Assembly (NCBI GenBank): GCA_008802785.1
Contig: VUYT01000007.1
Location: forward strand, 558,001 to 622,000
Direction: 5' to 3'
Origin: Symmetrospora coprosmae
Taxonomy: Eukaryota; Basidiomycota; Cystobasidiomycetes; Symmetrosporaceae
DNA length: 64,000 nucleotides
The position numbers and the translations under genes are program-made. The notes beneath the pieces are model-generated. The model searched no databases. It was not told where the DNA came from and saw only the letters and a program-made list of their open reading frames with translations. Below, in pieces: positions 37,889 to 48,482 of this stretch; the stretch's first letter is position 1, and each line of letters starts with the position of its first letter.

Positions 37889-40418
37889 TCACAGCTCGAA
37901 CGCCATCTTGTGCGGGAAAGCCCGCTCGTGCCAGCTCTTTAGGATCGACTGGACCGACGAAAGCTGCGCTGAAGATGCGTCATCCAGCTTGTCGTTCAGC
38001 GCTACGAACGCAGGCTTGCTCTGTTCAATCCGCGATGTTACCTCGCGAGCATGCGCGGGGCTCTCTGTCAAGCGATCAAAGATGAAGGATGACTCTCCTG
38101 CGCGGGGGCAGGCTGGCGGCATCAGCGGATGGAGCTGACGTGTCCACCCGCGGCATCTCCACTCACCCAGAACATAAGCGTAACGCTGCATCAAGCGCAC
38201 GGCAAAGTCTCGCCTGGTCCACCCGCCTTGCAATGCCGTGGCGAGGGAGAAATCAGCCTCCTGCCAGTCCTTCGTGTATCCGCCGATGAAGGGCACGCTC
38301 GTCCGGCCGGTACCCTGCTGGCTGCGACTTCGTGCGACTTTGCGAGCGGGCAGAAAGCTCTCGAGCCCCTTCTCGCCGGTGGAGGTGAGGAGCGCACCGA
38401 TGAGGCAGTCCCCGCAAGACGGGTGCAAGAAAGCCATCGTCTTGAAGAGCTGCTGGCTGTCCAGGACGTCCTCCTCCGGCGCAGAGAAGAAGTCATGGCT
38501 CCCAAAACAGCGGTCCAGCACCATCGAGCAGAACTCGGCCTTCCGGCCGTCTAGCTTAGGGTAGAGCGTGTGCATGTTGCCAATGTACGGGTAGCCCTGC
38601 GTGCTCGTCCACTTGTACACCGTGTCCTTGGGCGGGGCGATCCCGGCATCCTGCAGGTGCGCCGCGTGACGAGATGCCTCCGATGTACACGGGCGCGTTG
38701 GCATGCGGATAAAGAGCTTGTCCTCGCGACGTGTGGAGCGGAGATCGGCTCGCATGTCCAGCCGCTCTTCGTACGAGTATCGCCCGTTGCCGTCTCTGTC
38801 GGCGCGCGCGACGAGGTACGACCACAGGAGTGCCTCTCTGTGCTTTTCAATGTGGTAGAGGATTGACAGGAGCGGCATCGACGCTTCGAGACCGCGTCCC
38901 CGGAAGCGGGTCTCAGCGGTCTGCAATACGAGAAAATCAGAATCCGACCGTGTCAGATCTGGTCGCCTCGACCTCGCCGCAATGACGGCCCACCTGACGC
39001 AGCTCGTCGCCCCAGATCGACGTTACTTCGTCCATCATGGCCGAGGAGAGAGTATACGAGACGTGCTTGAGCCAGTTCCGCTCGCGTGCGCCAAAGCGGT
39101 CATCAACGAGTCCGATAGTCAGGTGCGCGTTGCGCTCCCTCGTCTCGCCGCTGTACTGATCTGCGCCTGTTCCCAGCGCACCGACGAGCCACTGGTCCGC
39201 GGAGAGTCGATACACAGTGCCATACAGCGCTGTGGCGATATCGCTCTGGGCGAGCTCGCGCCGTACGTAAAAGTCGTCGTTGCTGTACAGGATGACCTCG
39301 GCCGGCGAGGGCAGGTTGGACAGCTGGCTCTCGATAGATCGGCTGTTGAAGGTGGGGAGAGCCGCCTTGCGCCAGGTTTCGGCCTCGGCGGCGGGCAAGG
39401 ATGTGCGCCACAGCTCGTAATGCGAGAGGAGCTGGAGGCTGGAGTCGGGTTGGTTGGCAGCTTTGGTATTGAACCACGTAGGGACCTGCATAGTCCGACA
39501 AGAGTGCGTGTTCTCCTTCTCGGTCTCGCCCGGCGCAGTGGCGGGCAGGCTAGCAGACAGAAGCGTTCCTCGACGAATGAAGGGCAGGTTCTGCAGGACC
39601 GACCGGATGGAGTACTGAATCTGATTGTGCGAGCTGGGAGGTTCCAGTTCAGGCTGTCAGCATATGCGTAGGTGTGTTGCGGAGGGTACGGCGCACCGGA
39701 AGTTCTTGGCCCGCGTCCCCTTGTTCTCGTCATCGGCGTGACCGTCCGTGGCGTAGTGCTCCATCCACGCCTGCCAGTGCTCGGTCGGCTCGACGTACGT
39801 CCACGCAGCGTCTATCGTGCTCTCTGGCAGAGGAGTGATGCCCTGCTTGATGGTCTCGCACACCTCGCCCTGAGCGACCCACATGTCTGCGCACGCCTGG
39901 CTGAGCAGTCGCTGGCTGTCGAGCATCCTCAGAGGACGGTGCGCTGGTACAGATGCTGATTGCACACGCAAGGACTCGGTATCACCGGTAGGGTGCAGCG
40001 TCCCTCCGGGCTCGGCGAAGGGGTTCCCGCTGCACTCGGTCCAGTTCGCAGCTGCGGTGCGATGTGGCCAGGGTCGATGCGCCGCCGGCAGTAGCAGGAG
40101 TAGCGCCGTGAGGGAGCTTGCAGTGACGGTGCCGAGCAGACACAGTCTGATGCCTCGCGTGCGGAACCAGCGCTGTCGGAGCTTTTTGGATTCGAGCAGG
40201 TCGTAGTGCCGGTCCTCGGCGGAGGAGTGGGCGCTGGTATAAGTTGACGCGGCGGCGCCCTTGAAGTCGTCGGCGAAGTCGAGCTCGGACGCGAGATCAG
40301 AGTCGATGGACGACGACGGCAGGGAGCGGTACTCGGACTCTGCCGAGCGCCGAGTGATAGCGAGGGACGTCGGTCGGTGTGCGCCAGGCACTTCGAGGGT
40401 AGCAGAGTTCCAGCTCAT
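37889..40418 (-). CDS. Stealth-domain phosphotransferase (Xpt1-like), type II membrane protein
   Basis: This is a Stealth-family protein of 789 aa; exons 39697-40418, 38949-39633, 38167-38920 and 37889-38097 sum to 2370 nt. Stealth enzymes transfer a sugar-1-phosphate; in Cryptococcus the relative Xpt1 adds xylose-phosphate to glycans in the Golgi. A single membrane segment (RLCLLGTVTASSLTALLLLL, residues ~91-110) follows a basic cytosolic tail. CR1 is TIDAAWTYVEPTEHWQ. CR2 shows QIQYSIRSVLQNLPFIRR, SHYELWRTSLP, ALPTFNSRSIESQL and VILYSNDDFYVRREL. Later blocks include CGDCLIGALL. A 40-residue Thr/Glu-rich piece between FIRR and MQVPTWFN may be an unspliced intron. The start follows an apparent 5'-UTR intron acceptor. 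The donor sugar cannot be told from sequence. Confidence 0.82.
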
Positions 40419-41099
40419 GCTTTTGGGCCTAAAAGAGTGACTTGGTTTGTAGCGATGGGGAGAAGAGGGGAGCGCAGAGGAGGGCAAGACGTGTCAAGGC
40501 TGTCTGTTCCACCCAAGCGGTCTCAAAGGCGGGCAGGCCTTGCTCATCAGGGATAGCGGGCAGGCGCCAGGGATCCGCCGTCAAAGGGCCTTGGACGTGC
40601 ACAGCTCGGCATCTGCGCGTACGATAGATCAGTGAAGGGAGGGAGAGAAGCACAGCGAACATGCAAACCATCTGTCGGTGAAGCTCAGGTCAGTCCTCTC
40701 TGAGGCTCGGCCGGGCGAGGAGTCCGAGTCGATGCAGACAGGCATTGCAGAGCAGGCCTGGGATCCAGATGGGTGCAGCCAGTTAGAATGTACAGTGAGC
40801 GGGACCGGGACCGCATCGTGTTCCACCGTACTGTACTGCATCACACTGCAGATCAATTATGGATGTGCCGAGCCTACTACGGTAAGGTAGGCCTGTCCCG
40901 ATCAATCAGGACAGTGTCCGCACCCGGATCCCCGAGAGCCCGACCACCCGCGACCCGCAACAGCATCAGCCCACGCATACTGCGCACTGCATGCATTTTG
41001 CGAGAAGGCGTCGCCATCCTTGACTCGGAGCGCACAGCACACAGCACAGGAGACGCGGGTGGTGACGGGCACCGCACCGAGCCAACGACCAAGGAGGCA
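40419..41099. promoter_or_regulatory. divergent promoter region between the Stealth gene and the Zn2Cys6 gene
   Basis: These 681 bp separate two divergent starts. An acceptor-like ctcttttag precedes the Stealth ATG on the minus strand and suggests a 5'-UTR intron. I see no further gene. Confidence 0.45.
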
Positions 41100-44000
41100 A
41101 TGTCCTCCGGGACGTCGGCGACGACGGCGACGGCGACGGCGACGGCGACGACGTTCGCAGCCCCGCCAGCGCGCAAGAACAGCACCGTCAGCAGCAGCAA
41201 GAAGGGTGGGAGCGCAGCATCCAATAAAGGTGGTGCGGGTGCAGCTGGCGAGGAAGAGGAGAACGAGAAGAAGAAGCGGTGAGTCCTGACTGCACTGCGG
41301 GTCCCCGCGCCGGGATGGACGGCGGCCCCGGGATGCCCTGTTGTGGTGCAGCCGCATCCACGGACGACGGTCAAGCCACTTGTCCACTCCTCTGTCTGGT
41401 GCTGATGTGCTCCCTGCCTGGTTTCCTTCCCTCCCTTCTTCTCCACCATCCTGGTCTGTCCCCCGTCCGCGTTCGCCACGCTGGCTCGCTTCCGGCTTTC
41501 TTGCCCAACCGCACCGCTCAACGACGACGTACACAACCCGATGATGCCCGCAGCTCATCACGAGCCTGCGATCAATGCCGTAGAGGCAAGCAGAAATGCG
41601 TGCGCACGCCCAACGAGCAGGGCGAGGAAGTCGGGGCCTGCATGAGCTGCACAACCCAGGGCGTCGAGTGCACCTTTTCGACCACGAGCAAGAAGCGCGG
41701 ACCCCCAAAGGGATACATCCTCGAGATTGAGAACCGCATGCACAGGCTCGAAGCACTGCTCGGCGGCCTCCTGAACAATGACGATCCCAGAGCACAGGCT
41801 CTCCTCGAGGAGTGAGTGCCGACGGAGTGGCATCTGCGCACATCTGCAGCCCAGTCTGGGATTGGTCTATTCTTGCTCACTCCATGCTCTGCTTGTGCGC
41901 AGGCTCGTCGGGGACATCGAGGCGCGCGAGCTCCTGTCGCGCGACTTGGCCAGCGCAGTCGCCGTAGGGCGGGACAATGCACCCATCCTCAAGTCCTGGC
42001 AGAGGGACACGGCCACGAGCGTGACGAAGCGGGAAGAATCCGCAGCTCCCTCGTCGAGCAGCAGCAAAGCGCCCATTACACAGCGCGGCTTCGACCTGTC
42101 CAACGTGCTCAGCAGTGCCGGACTGGGCGGCTCCTCCGGCAGCAGCTCCAACAATTCGCCATTCGCCAACCTGCTCGCTGGTGTGAGCAACGCCGATAGC
42201 AGTCAGCAGAGCAAGTCCTGGCTGGAGGACGACGACCTGCTTGGCGGGAGCGATACGTCGCCCGCATTCTCGAGCCATGCAGGTCTCGATGGCAACACTA
42301 TGGATTTCGACAGCCTGCTTGGTGGAGGAGGTGGATCAGAGACATTCGCCGCTGGCTCGTTCGAGACGGGTGGCGGCAGCTACGCCTCGAGTGCATTCGC
42401 TGTGCCGTCTCGGCCAAATAACGGCGATGACAACATTGCATCCGGGTCGTACAGCACATCCCCGCGCACCAATCAGAGGAGGAAGCTCGAGCAGCCAGCA
42501 GCGCCTACATCAGATAGGAGCGGGCGGACCATCTCTCCGCAGTCTACCCGAGCGGGAAAGAGCAATCCGGCGAACCTGTTCTCGCTGCAGTCCCGCGGCG
42601 GAGGAGTAGCGGCGCCCAACTCGATCAACCACACGGGAGCCGCCTACTTCAATCTCACCTCAAAGGGAGCAGACACGGCTGCGTCTCCAGGTGCGATGTC
42701 ATCCCCAGGGGCAGCCTCCTTGTCTGCCTCGGCCGGCGATGGCATGTCACCCAATGCTGCGCTGGCGGCTGGTGCGAACGAGGGCGCAGGTCCGCTTACA
42801 GCTGGGTCCGGAACCAACACGCCTGCGCAGGATGGGCCCATGTCGGAGCTTGCAGATGTCGTCGGCCAGCTGTCGCTCGACGAGAATGCAGAGGTCCGCT
42901 ACCACGGCCGCTCATCTGGGCTGTACCTCATCAGCAAGTCGGCGCGGTTCCAGAACATGTTCTGGCGCTTCCCGAAGGTGAGATCTAGTCCAGTCCCCTC
43001 GGTGGCAGCGTACGTGCTGAGCCAGTCAGCGCACAGGCTGGCGTGTGGCCACCCGCAGAAGACGAGAGCAACATGGTCAAGACCGAGGAGATCCTCGTGC
43101 GCAACACCGATGCCAGCTCTGTGCTGCCCGACAAGCGCACAGCCGACCACCTCATGGACCTGTACTGGATCTACGTACACCCGCACCTCCCGCTCCTGTA
43201 CCGCAGCCTGTTTGTGCGGCAGTACCGGAACACGGTGCACGGGACAGACGACGGCGCCCCGTCAGATGGGACGCAGCAGGACGGAGGCAAACCGTCCAAT
43301 ACGAACGGCGGCAAAGTGCCGACCTTGTTGCTGCTCGCCGTGTATGCCGTCGCGGCGCGGTATAGCGACACGGGTGGTGCGCGGAAGGAGGGCATCTATT
43401 GGAAAGCCGGAGAGGCGTACGCGAAGAAGGCCAAGGAGCTCCTCCATGAGGACTTTGGCTCGTCTAGGCTCACTACGTGCCAGGCCCTGCTCCTGCTGGC
43501 CTACCGCGAGATTGGATGTGGAGCCATGGCAAGGAGCTGGACCTACGTTGGCATGGCCGTCCGCATGGCGCAGGACATGGGCCTCTTCAGAGACGTCGAT
43601 CGCTGGTTCCTGCCCATCAACTGCTTCGGCTACGAAGATAAGCAGACCAGGTGGGCTGCCTTCCCTCACCCACAATCGGTATGCTTGTCCCTGACCCTGT
43701 GACACGCACAGAAAGCGCGTTTGGTGGTCCTGTGTGGCCATGGATCGCTATGTGTCGGCCTACATCGGCCGTCCGATGGCAATCTTCGAGCGCGACTACG
43801 ATGTCGCGCTCCCTGCTGAAGACGAGCCAGACGAGCACGACATCTGGCGGCCGATACGACCAGACGGGACCGATTGGTCCGTTCCGCCCGTCATGCAGCC
43901 TGTCTCGGTCACGCCTTCAGAGGAAGAAGCTACTGCTGTTCTCCTGAGCGTCCGGAATTATCCCCAGGGCGTCAAGAGCAACTCGCTGTCTTGCTTCAAC

Positions 44001-45913
44001 CACTCTGCCTCTCTGTCGGTCCTCTTCTCTCGCATCATCGCCAATCTGTACGCCATCCGCATCCGCGTACTCGGTCAGAACTCCGAGACGCTTCTGGCGC
44101 ATTTGGATCAGGCGCTAGCATCGTGGTTCCTGAAGCTCCCACCTCATCTACAATTCAGCCCCACATCCAGTATCGGCAACAGCGCTTCGAACACAAGCAA
44201 GAAGGTGCCTACTCCTCATGTGCTCACCCTGCACTGCCAATTCTTTGCAGCCCTCATCCTGCTACATCGGCCCTTCATCCCTGCTCACGGGCAGAGCTGC
44301 GCAAATCAGACCTTTCCGAGCCACTCCATCTGCACAACGGCCGCTGCTGCCATCTCCAACATCGTGTCGCTGTACTCAAAGACATACACGCTTCGTCAGG
44401 CCATTCCGTTCCTCACATACTACGTCTTCAGCGCAGGCATCATGCACGTCTACAACTCGACCTACGACCCTGCCCTCGCTCCCACCGCCAAGATGCACCT
44501 GTCCAAGTGCATGAGAGCGCTGCAGGAGATGGAAATCACATGGCCTAGCGCGTCGCGCCAGAGAGAGCTGCTCCTCGGCCTTGTTGACATCAAGGATGCC
44601 GACATCGATATCGAGAGCACCATGCGAGACGAGACTGCCCGAATGGGCGGAAATGCGCCCACCGGCGGCAACGCTGCATTCCGCAAGAAGAGGGAGGCGG
44701 AATCGCAGGAAGTGGACTCGAAGAATGGGTCAGGTGCAGCGACACCGTCTGGGAGCTACGTCCCGCTGCCGGTCAATCGCATGGGCGGCAGATCCGGAGG
44801 CCCAGCGTCGGCAGGGTTCGCCTCTGCTCAAATCGGCCAGCCTCAGCCGTCGCATCCGCCAGCTCCGCGTCGCAGCGCTTCCATGTCCAACAAGAGGCAC
44901 AACTCGGTTACGGCCGTCTCTATGCGCCAACAGGCGCAGCAACCCGCCGGCGGAAGCAGCAGCGCTGCCCAATTTGCCGACTCGAGGCTCAGCAACAGCC
45001 CAGCTGGCATCGCGCCTTCGCTTTCGGGGGCTTCCGTGCCCTCGTCAGCTGGCTTTCCAAGCGTTGACTTCACCTTTGTCTCACCTGCTGCCGGACCTCA
45101 CACGCATCTCCCCTCGGTGTCGCAGCCGTCTCCTGCGTTCAGCAATATGGGCGCGTTTGACTTTGGCAGCTTTACGCCTCCAGCAGGGCAATTTGGCACT
45201 GGCCTCAGCCTCGCACAGATGGCACAGTTCAGCCAACAGCAGGGCATGTTACAGCAGCAACAGCAAGCCTCGCCAGGGATGTTTGGCACCAATGGTAGCG
45301 GTTCATTCGACCCGTTGTCTAGCCTCGCCGGTTCAGCGGACCACGCGCACATCTCGAACATCCTAGGCCTTTCGGGCACCGGGCATGGGGCAATGAACAT
45401 CCCGCAGCTCCAGCAGCAGCAGCATTATGCGGCATTCAACAACGATATCACGCCGACGAACAGCTTCTCCATGCACACGTCGCCTGGCTTTGGCCTCGGA
45501 CAAGCGCAGCAGAACGACATTGTTGGCGCGGCCAGTAATGCTCACCTCGGCATTGGAGGCGCGTCGGGCAACGCGTTTGGCAACTTTACGGACTTCCTCT
45601 TTGATCCGTTCTGGCAGCAGATGCAGGCGCAGCATGGCATGGGAGCCATGCTTGGTGCCGGCAAGGATGCGTCGCCCGCAGGTACAGGAGGAGATGGAAC
45701 CCATTCGACCTCGCAATCTTCCGCACCCGGACCGAAACAGGAAGAACCGCAGAGTGGCGAATTGACACCCTCGAGTTTCTTCGGAGCGTGAGTTGGCGAT
45801 GCGACACGAAAGAACTCTCACGAGCGGGACTGACCATGGCTCTCGTGCATTACAGCCCCGTTTCTCCTGGCGACGACTGGCAGGCTTATCTGCAGAGTAC
45901 TGGCAACCATTGA
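41100..45913 (+). CDS. Zn2Cys6 fungal-type transcription factor
   Basis: This is a zinc-cluster regulator of 1419 aa. Six exons (41100-41278, 41554-41811, 41903-42977, 43037-43650, 43712-45787, 45856-45913) sum to 4260 nt. The binuclear cluster has Cys65, 68, 75, 89, 92 and 99 (ACDQCRRGKQKC, then CMSCTTQGVEC), with a long 13-residue middle loop. It is followed by KKRGPPKGYILEIENRMHRL, the linker and dimerisation helix common in basidiomycete xylanolytic-activator-like factors. The central fungal_trans domain is clear (DLYWIYVHPHLPLLYRSLF, ARSWTYVGMAVRMAQDMGL, RKRVWWSCVAMDRYVSAYIG). The N-terminal region holds a Thr-Ala repeat. Long Ser/Gly and Gln-rich regions flank the domain. The last exon adds PVSPGDDWQAYLQSTGNH; without it the frame would stop at 45791. 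Target genes are unknown. Confidence 0.9.
41116..41155 (+). repeat. GGCGAC hexanucleotide repeat
   Basis: Tandem acggcg/gcgacg units just after the start codon of the Zn2Cys6 gene encode a Thr-Ala run. It resembles the dipeptide-encoding repeat at the start of the C2H2 gene. Confidence 0.8.
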
Positions 45914-46009
45914 CACTGCTTTCGGTCGGTACTTATGCAACAACAGCGAGGTGACTGCTGAGCTTTCGATTGTGATTATGCGATATGTGCGAAGGTGTAT
46001 AGTGTTGCA

Positions 46010-48374
46010 TTAGTCTGCAGATGGCCGCGCCTCAACCTCTTCCGCCTTTCTGAATAGGTGTTTATACCGGTCATCAATCTCGCCAATGTCGCCTATGAGC
46101 TTCTTGTGTCTCCTCTGTAGCTCTACTGCTTCCAACTTCTTCTCCCGCTGCTTGCGCGCTGTCGCTGCACTCGCTTTCCTCGCCGTCTTGAGTATGCCAT
46201 AATCGACAACCTGCTTCAATGCAGCGGCATTTGGCTCGTGCCGCCGGCGGTTGCTGCTGTCCAGATGGCTTGCGCTGTGGGCAAAGGGGGAGAGTGACGA
46301 CCGAGCGGGTGTGCACGGAGGATACGATGTACCCAGAGGAGCGGCTTTTCTGGCAGACTGTGGGATTGAGCCGGACTGGACGATACGCGCGCGGGTGATG
46401 TCGCTAGATCGAGCGTCAAATTCGTCTGGCTCAGGCAGGTTGTTGAAGCCAAGCCACTCGTCGTGGCTACTGTTTGGCGTGTCACGCAGGATGGATAGAC
46501 CGGGCGAGGAGAAGAGGGCGGAGAAATCGAAGCCCCTTGAAGGAGGTTCGATGAAGGTGGTCTGATTGGCAGCGTCAGGGAGGACTCTGATCTGTGGCTT
46601 GAATGGGCCTGGCTCTGTATTTCCCAGACAGTCAGCTTCTGCCGAGGCCCGGAGATCTCGAGTCTGGCACCTACGTCGATGGAGGCCGTCCCAGTTCAGA
46701 GAGCTGAAGTAAGGGTGACCACGGAGCAAACCGGAATTTGCTCTTCCTAGTCGCTCATCTGAAACCGTAAGAAGGCTGCCGACTAGGCTCTTTGCGGATG
46801 CGCTCCAACCTTCACCTTCGAGGTGCAGGGTGTCCTGGTGACCAACGCTGAGTCAATGAAGGAAGCGCCTGCTTCGCTGTCAGGCCGGGCGTGGTCTGAC
46901 CTGATGATGCAGAATCTTCTCGTACGTCTCTGGTATGGTATCCGCAAAGAACGGGAGGGTGCCAGTCGTCATCTGGAGCCGAATGGCATTATGAGCAAGA
47001 GTCCACCACGCGCTTCCGGGCGCCTTGACTCGACGCACTTCGTAGAGCATTACGCCATAGCTCCAGAGATCTATGCTGTTGTCATAAGGCCCAGGCATCG
47101 TGTCGTCGAGACTTTCGTCAATGCTGTCCTCTTCGATGACCCTCTCGTGTGCCAACAGGATGTCGGCAGCGATCTGCGCTGCTGGAATCAGCTTTTTCAT
47201 GGCGGATAAGGGGACAGGAGATTAGTCCAGACTTACGTAGTCCACCGTCCCGACTGGCATCATGCAGTAGCGCTTCAATGCCCTCTTCAGGCCGCCCACA
47301 GGGATCGTGCGAGCGGCGGAAGCAAAGTCCATAAGCTTGACGTGTCCCTCGAGCGTCAGAAGAAGATTGGCAGGCTTGACGTCGCTGATATGGGAAGTCA
47401 GATTGAGATGCTTAGCAGAAATGCGGTGGCTCACCGATGGATATAGCCCAAGTCATGCAGCCAGATCAGAGCGACCAGACACTCTGCTGCCCAAAGCCTC
47501 GTCCATGCCTCTGGCAAGGTCTTGCGGTCCTCCAAGAGTAGACCCAGGTCCCCAGCGGGCTGGTACTCCATAAGCACAGTCAGGGTCGTCTCGTCTTGCA
47601 TGGCCGCGACGAGTGCCGGAACTTGCGCGATGCGGCTTTTGCGAGCTTCCTCGAGGATGTCACGTTCGTGCTGCATTGTCGTTTGCTGGGTGGAGCGTCG
47701 TAGGGGTCAGCCTGAAATGGCATTCAGATCCGAGACCGAAAAGCCAAGCGCGTACTCCCTCGAGCTTCATGGCGCTGCTCTTGGTCATCGTTTTAGCCGC
47801 ATAGACGCGCTTTGATGTACCCAAGTTACGTGCATAGACGACAGCAACCTGCGTGGAAGAGGCTCAGTCGGTAAGGCAGGAGCGCACCGCGGCAGAAGTC
47901 CCCCTCCCGACCCGGCAAACCTACCGAACAGCCGATCTGCGGTTGCGAGCTGAGAGTATGGAGGACAGCAAAGTCTTTCATGTACGATAGCTGCACTTCG
48001 GCCAGGCGTTGCACGGCATCCGACGCTGCCAGACCAGACCAGCCGAAGCCGAAGCGCATGTTCCGAGAATGTCAACGATGGACGCGACGCGCCCGCTTCT
48101 CCCGCGCACGCTCACTCGTTGCTCTCGAGTGCTGCTGAAAGAGCTGAGCCAGATCCATGAGGTATCCCTTGTCGCCATCTTGCCCGTCGAGCAGGTCTGA
48201 CCATCTTCTGTGCCCGGCGTCGTCCCGAGTCGCCTTCCGGAGGTCTGCATGTACCTCTGCAGAGAGCGCGTCTATCTCATCGTAGCGCTCCCGCCATGAG
48301 ATGCTCATAGAGTCATTGATGCCTGACGGTGGAGCCAGAACAAGATGTTGCTGGTCCGGAGGCAAGCTGGGCAT
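46010..48374 (-). CDS. Citron/DMPK-like AGC-family protein kinase with degenerate motifs
   Basis: This is an AGC-type kinase of about 629 aa. Exons 48116-48374, 47925-48025, 47756-47848, 47435-47685, 47237-47384, 46901-47173, 46675-46834 and 46010-46614 keep one frame. Matches are to ROCK/Citron/DMPK kinases: SYMKDFAVLHTL, RVYAAKTMTKSS (ATP Lys), MQHERDILEEA (helix C Glu), IHRDVKPANLLL (intact HRD), GHVKLMDFASAAR, VGTVDYIAADIL, DERLGRANSG, and an AGC tail GPFKPQIRVLPDAANQTTF. The Gly-rich loop lacks GxGxxG (LSSQPQIGCSVAVV), DFG is DFA and APE is AAD. The C-terminus has a basic coiled coil (ARKQREKKLEAVELQRRHKK). The start is uncertain: 48374 is the first ATG fitting the frame well, and 48435 is also in frame. 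It may be a weak or catalytically altered kinase. Confidence 0.78.
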
Positions 48375-48482
48375 GCAGGTCCAAGAGCATCTCAAGATAG
48401 GTCTATGCGAGCTCAGATTGATTGGATGCATCAGACATGCTGTCACTCCTGATATGGAGTAAGTAACCAGACTGAACTATAT

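Noticed and set aside
36009-45913. Secondary-metabolite cluster formed by the reductase, the Stealth enzyme and the Zn2Cys6 factor
   Set aside because: There is no core synthase, P450 or transporter. The neighbours are housekeeping genes and the three genes have separate, differently oriented promoters.
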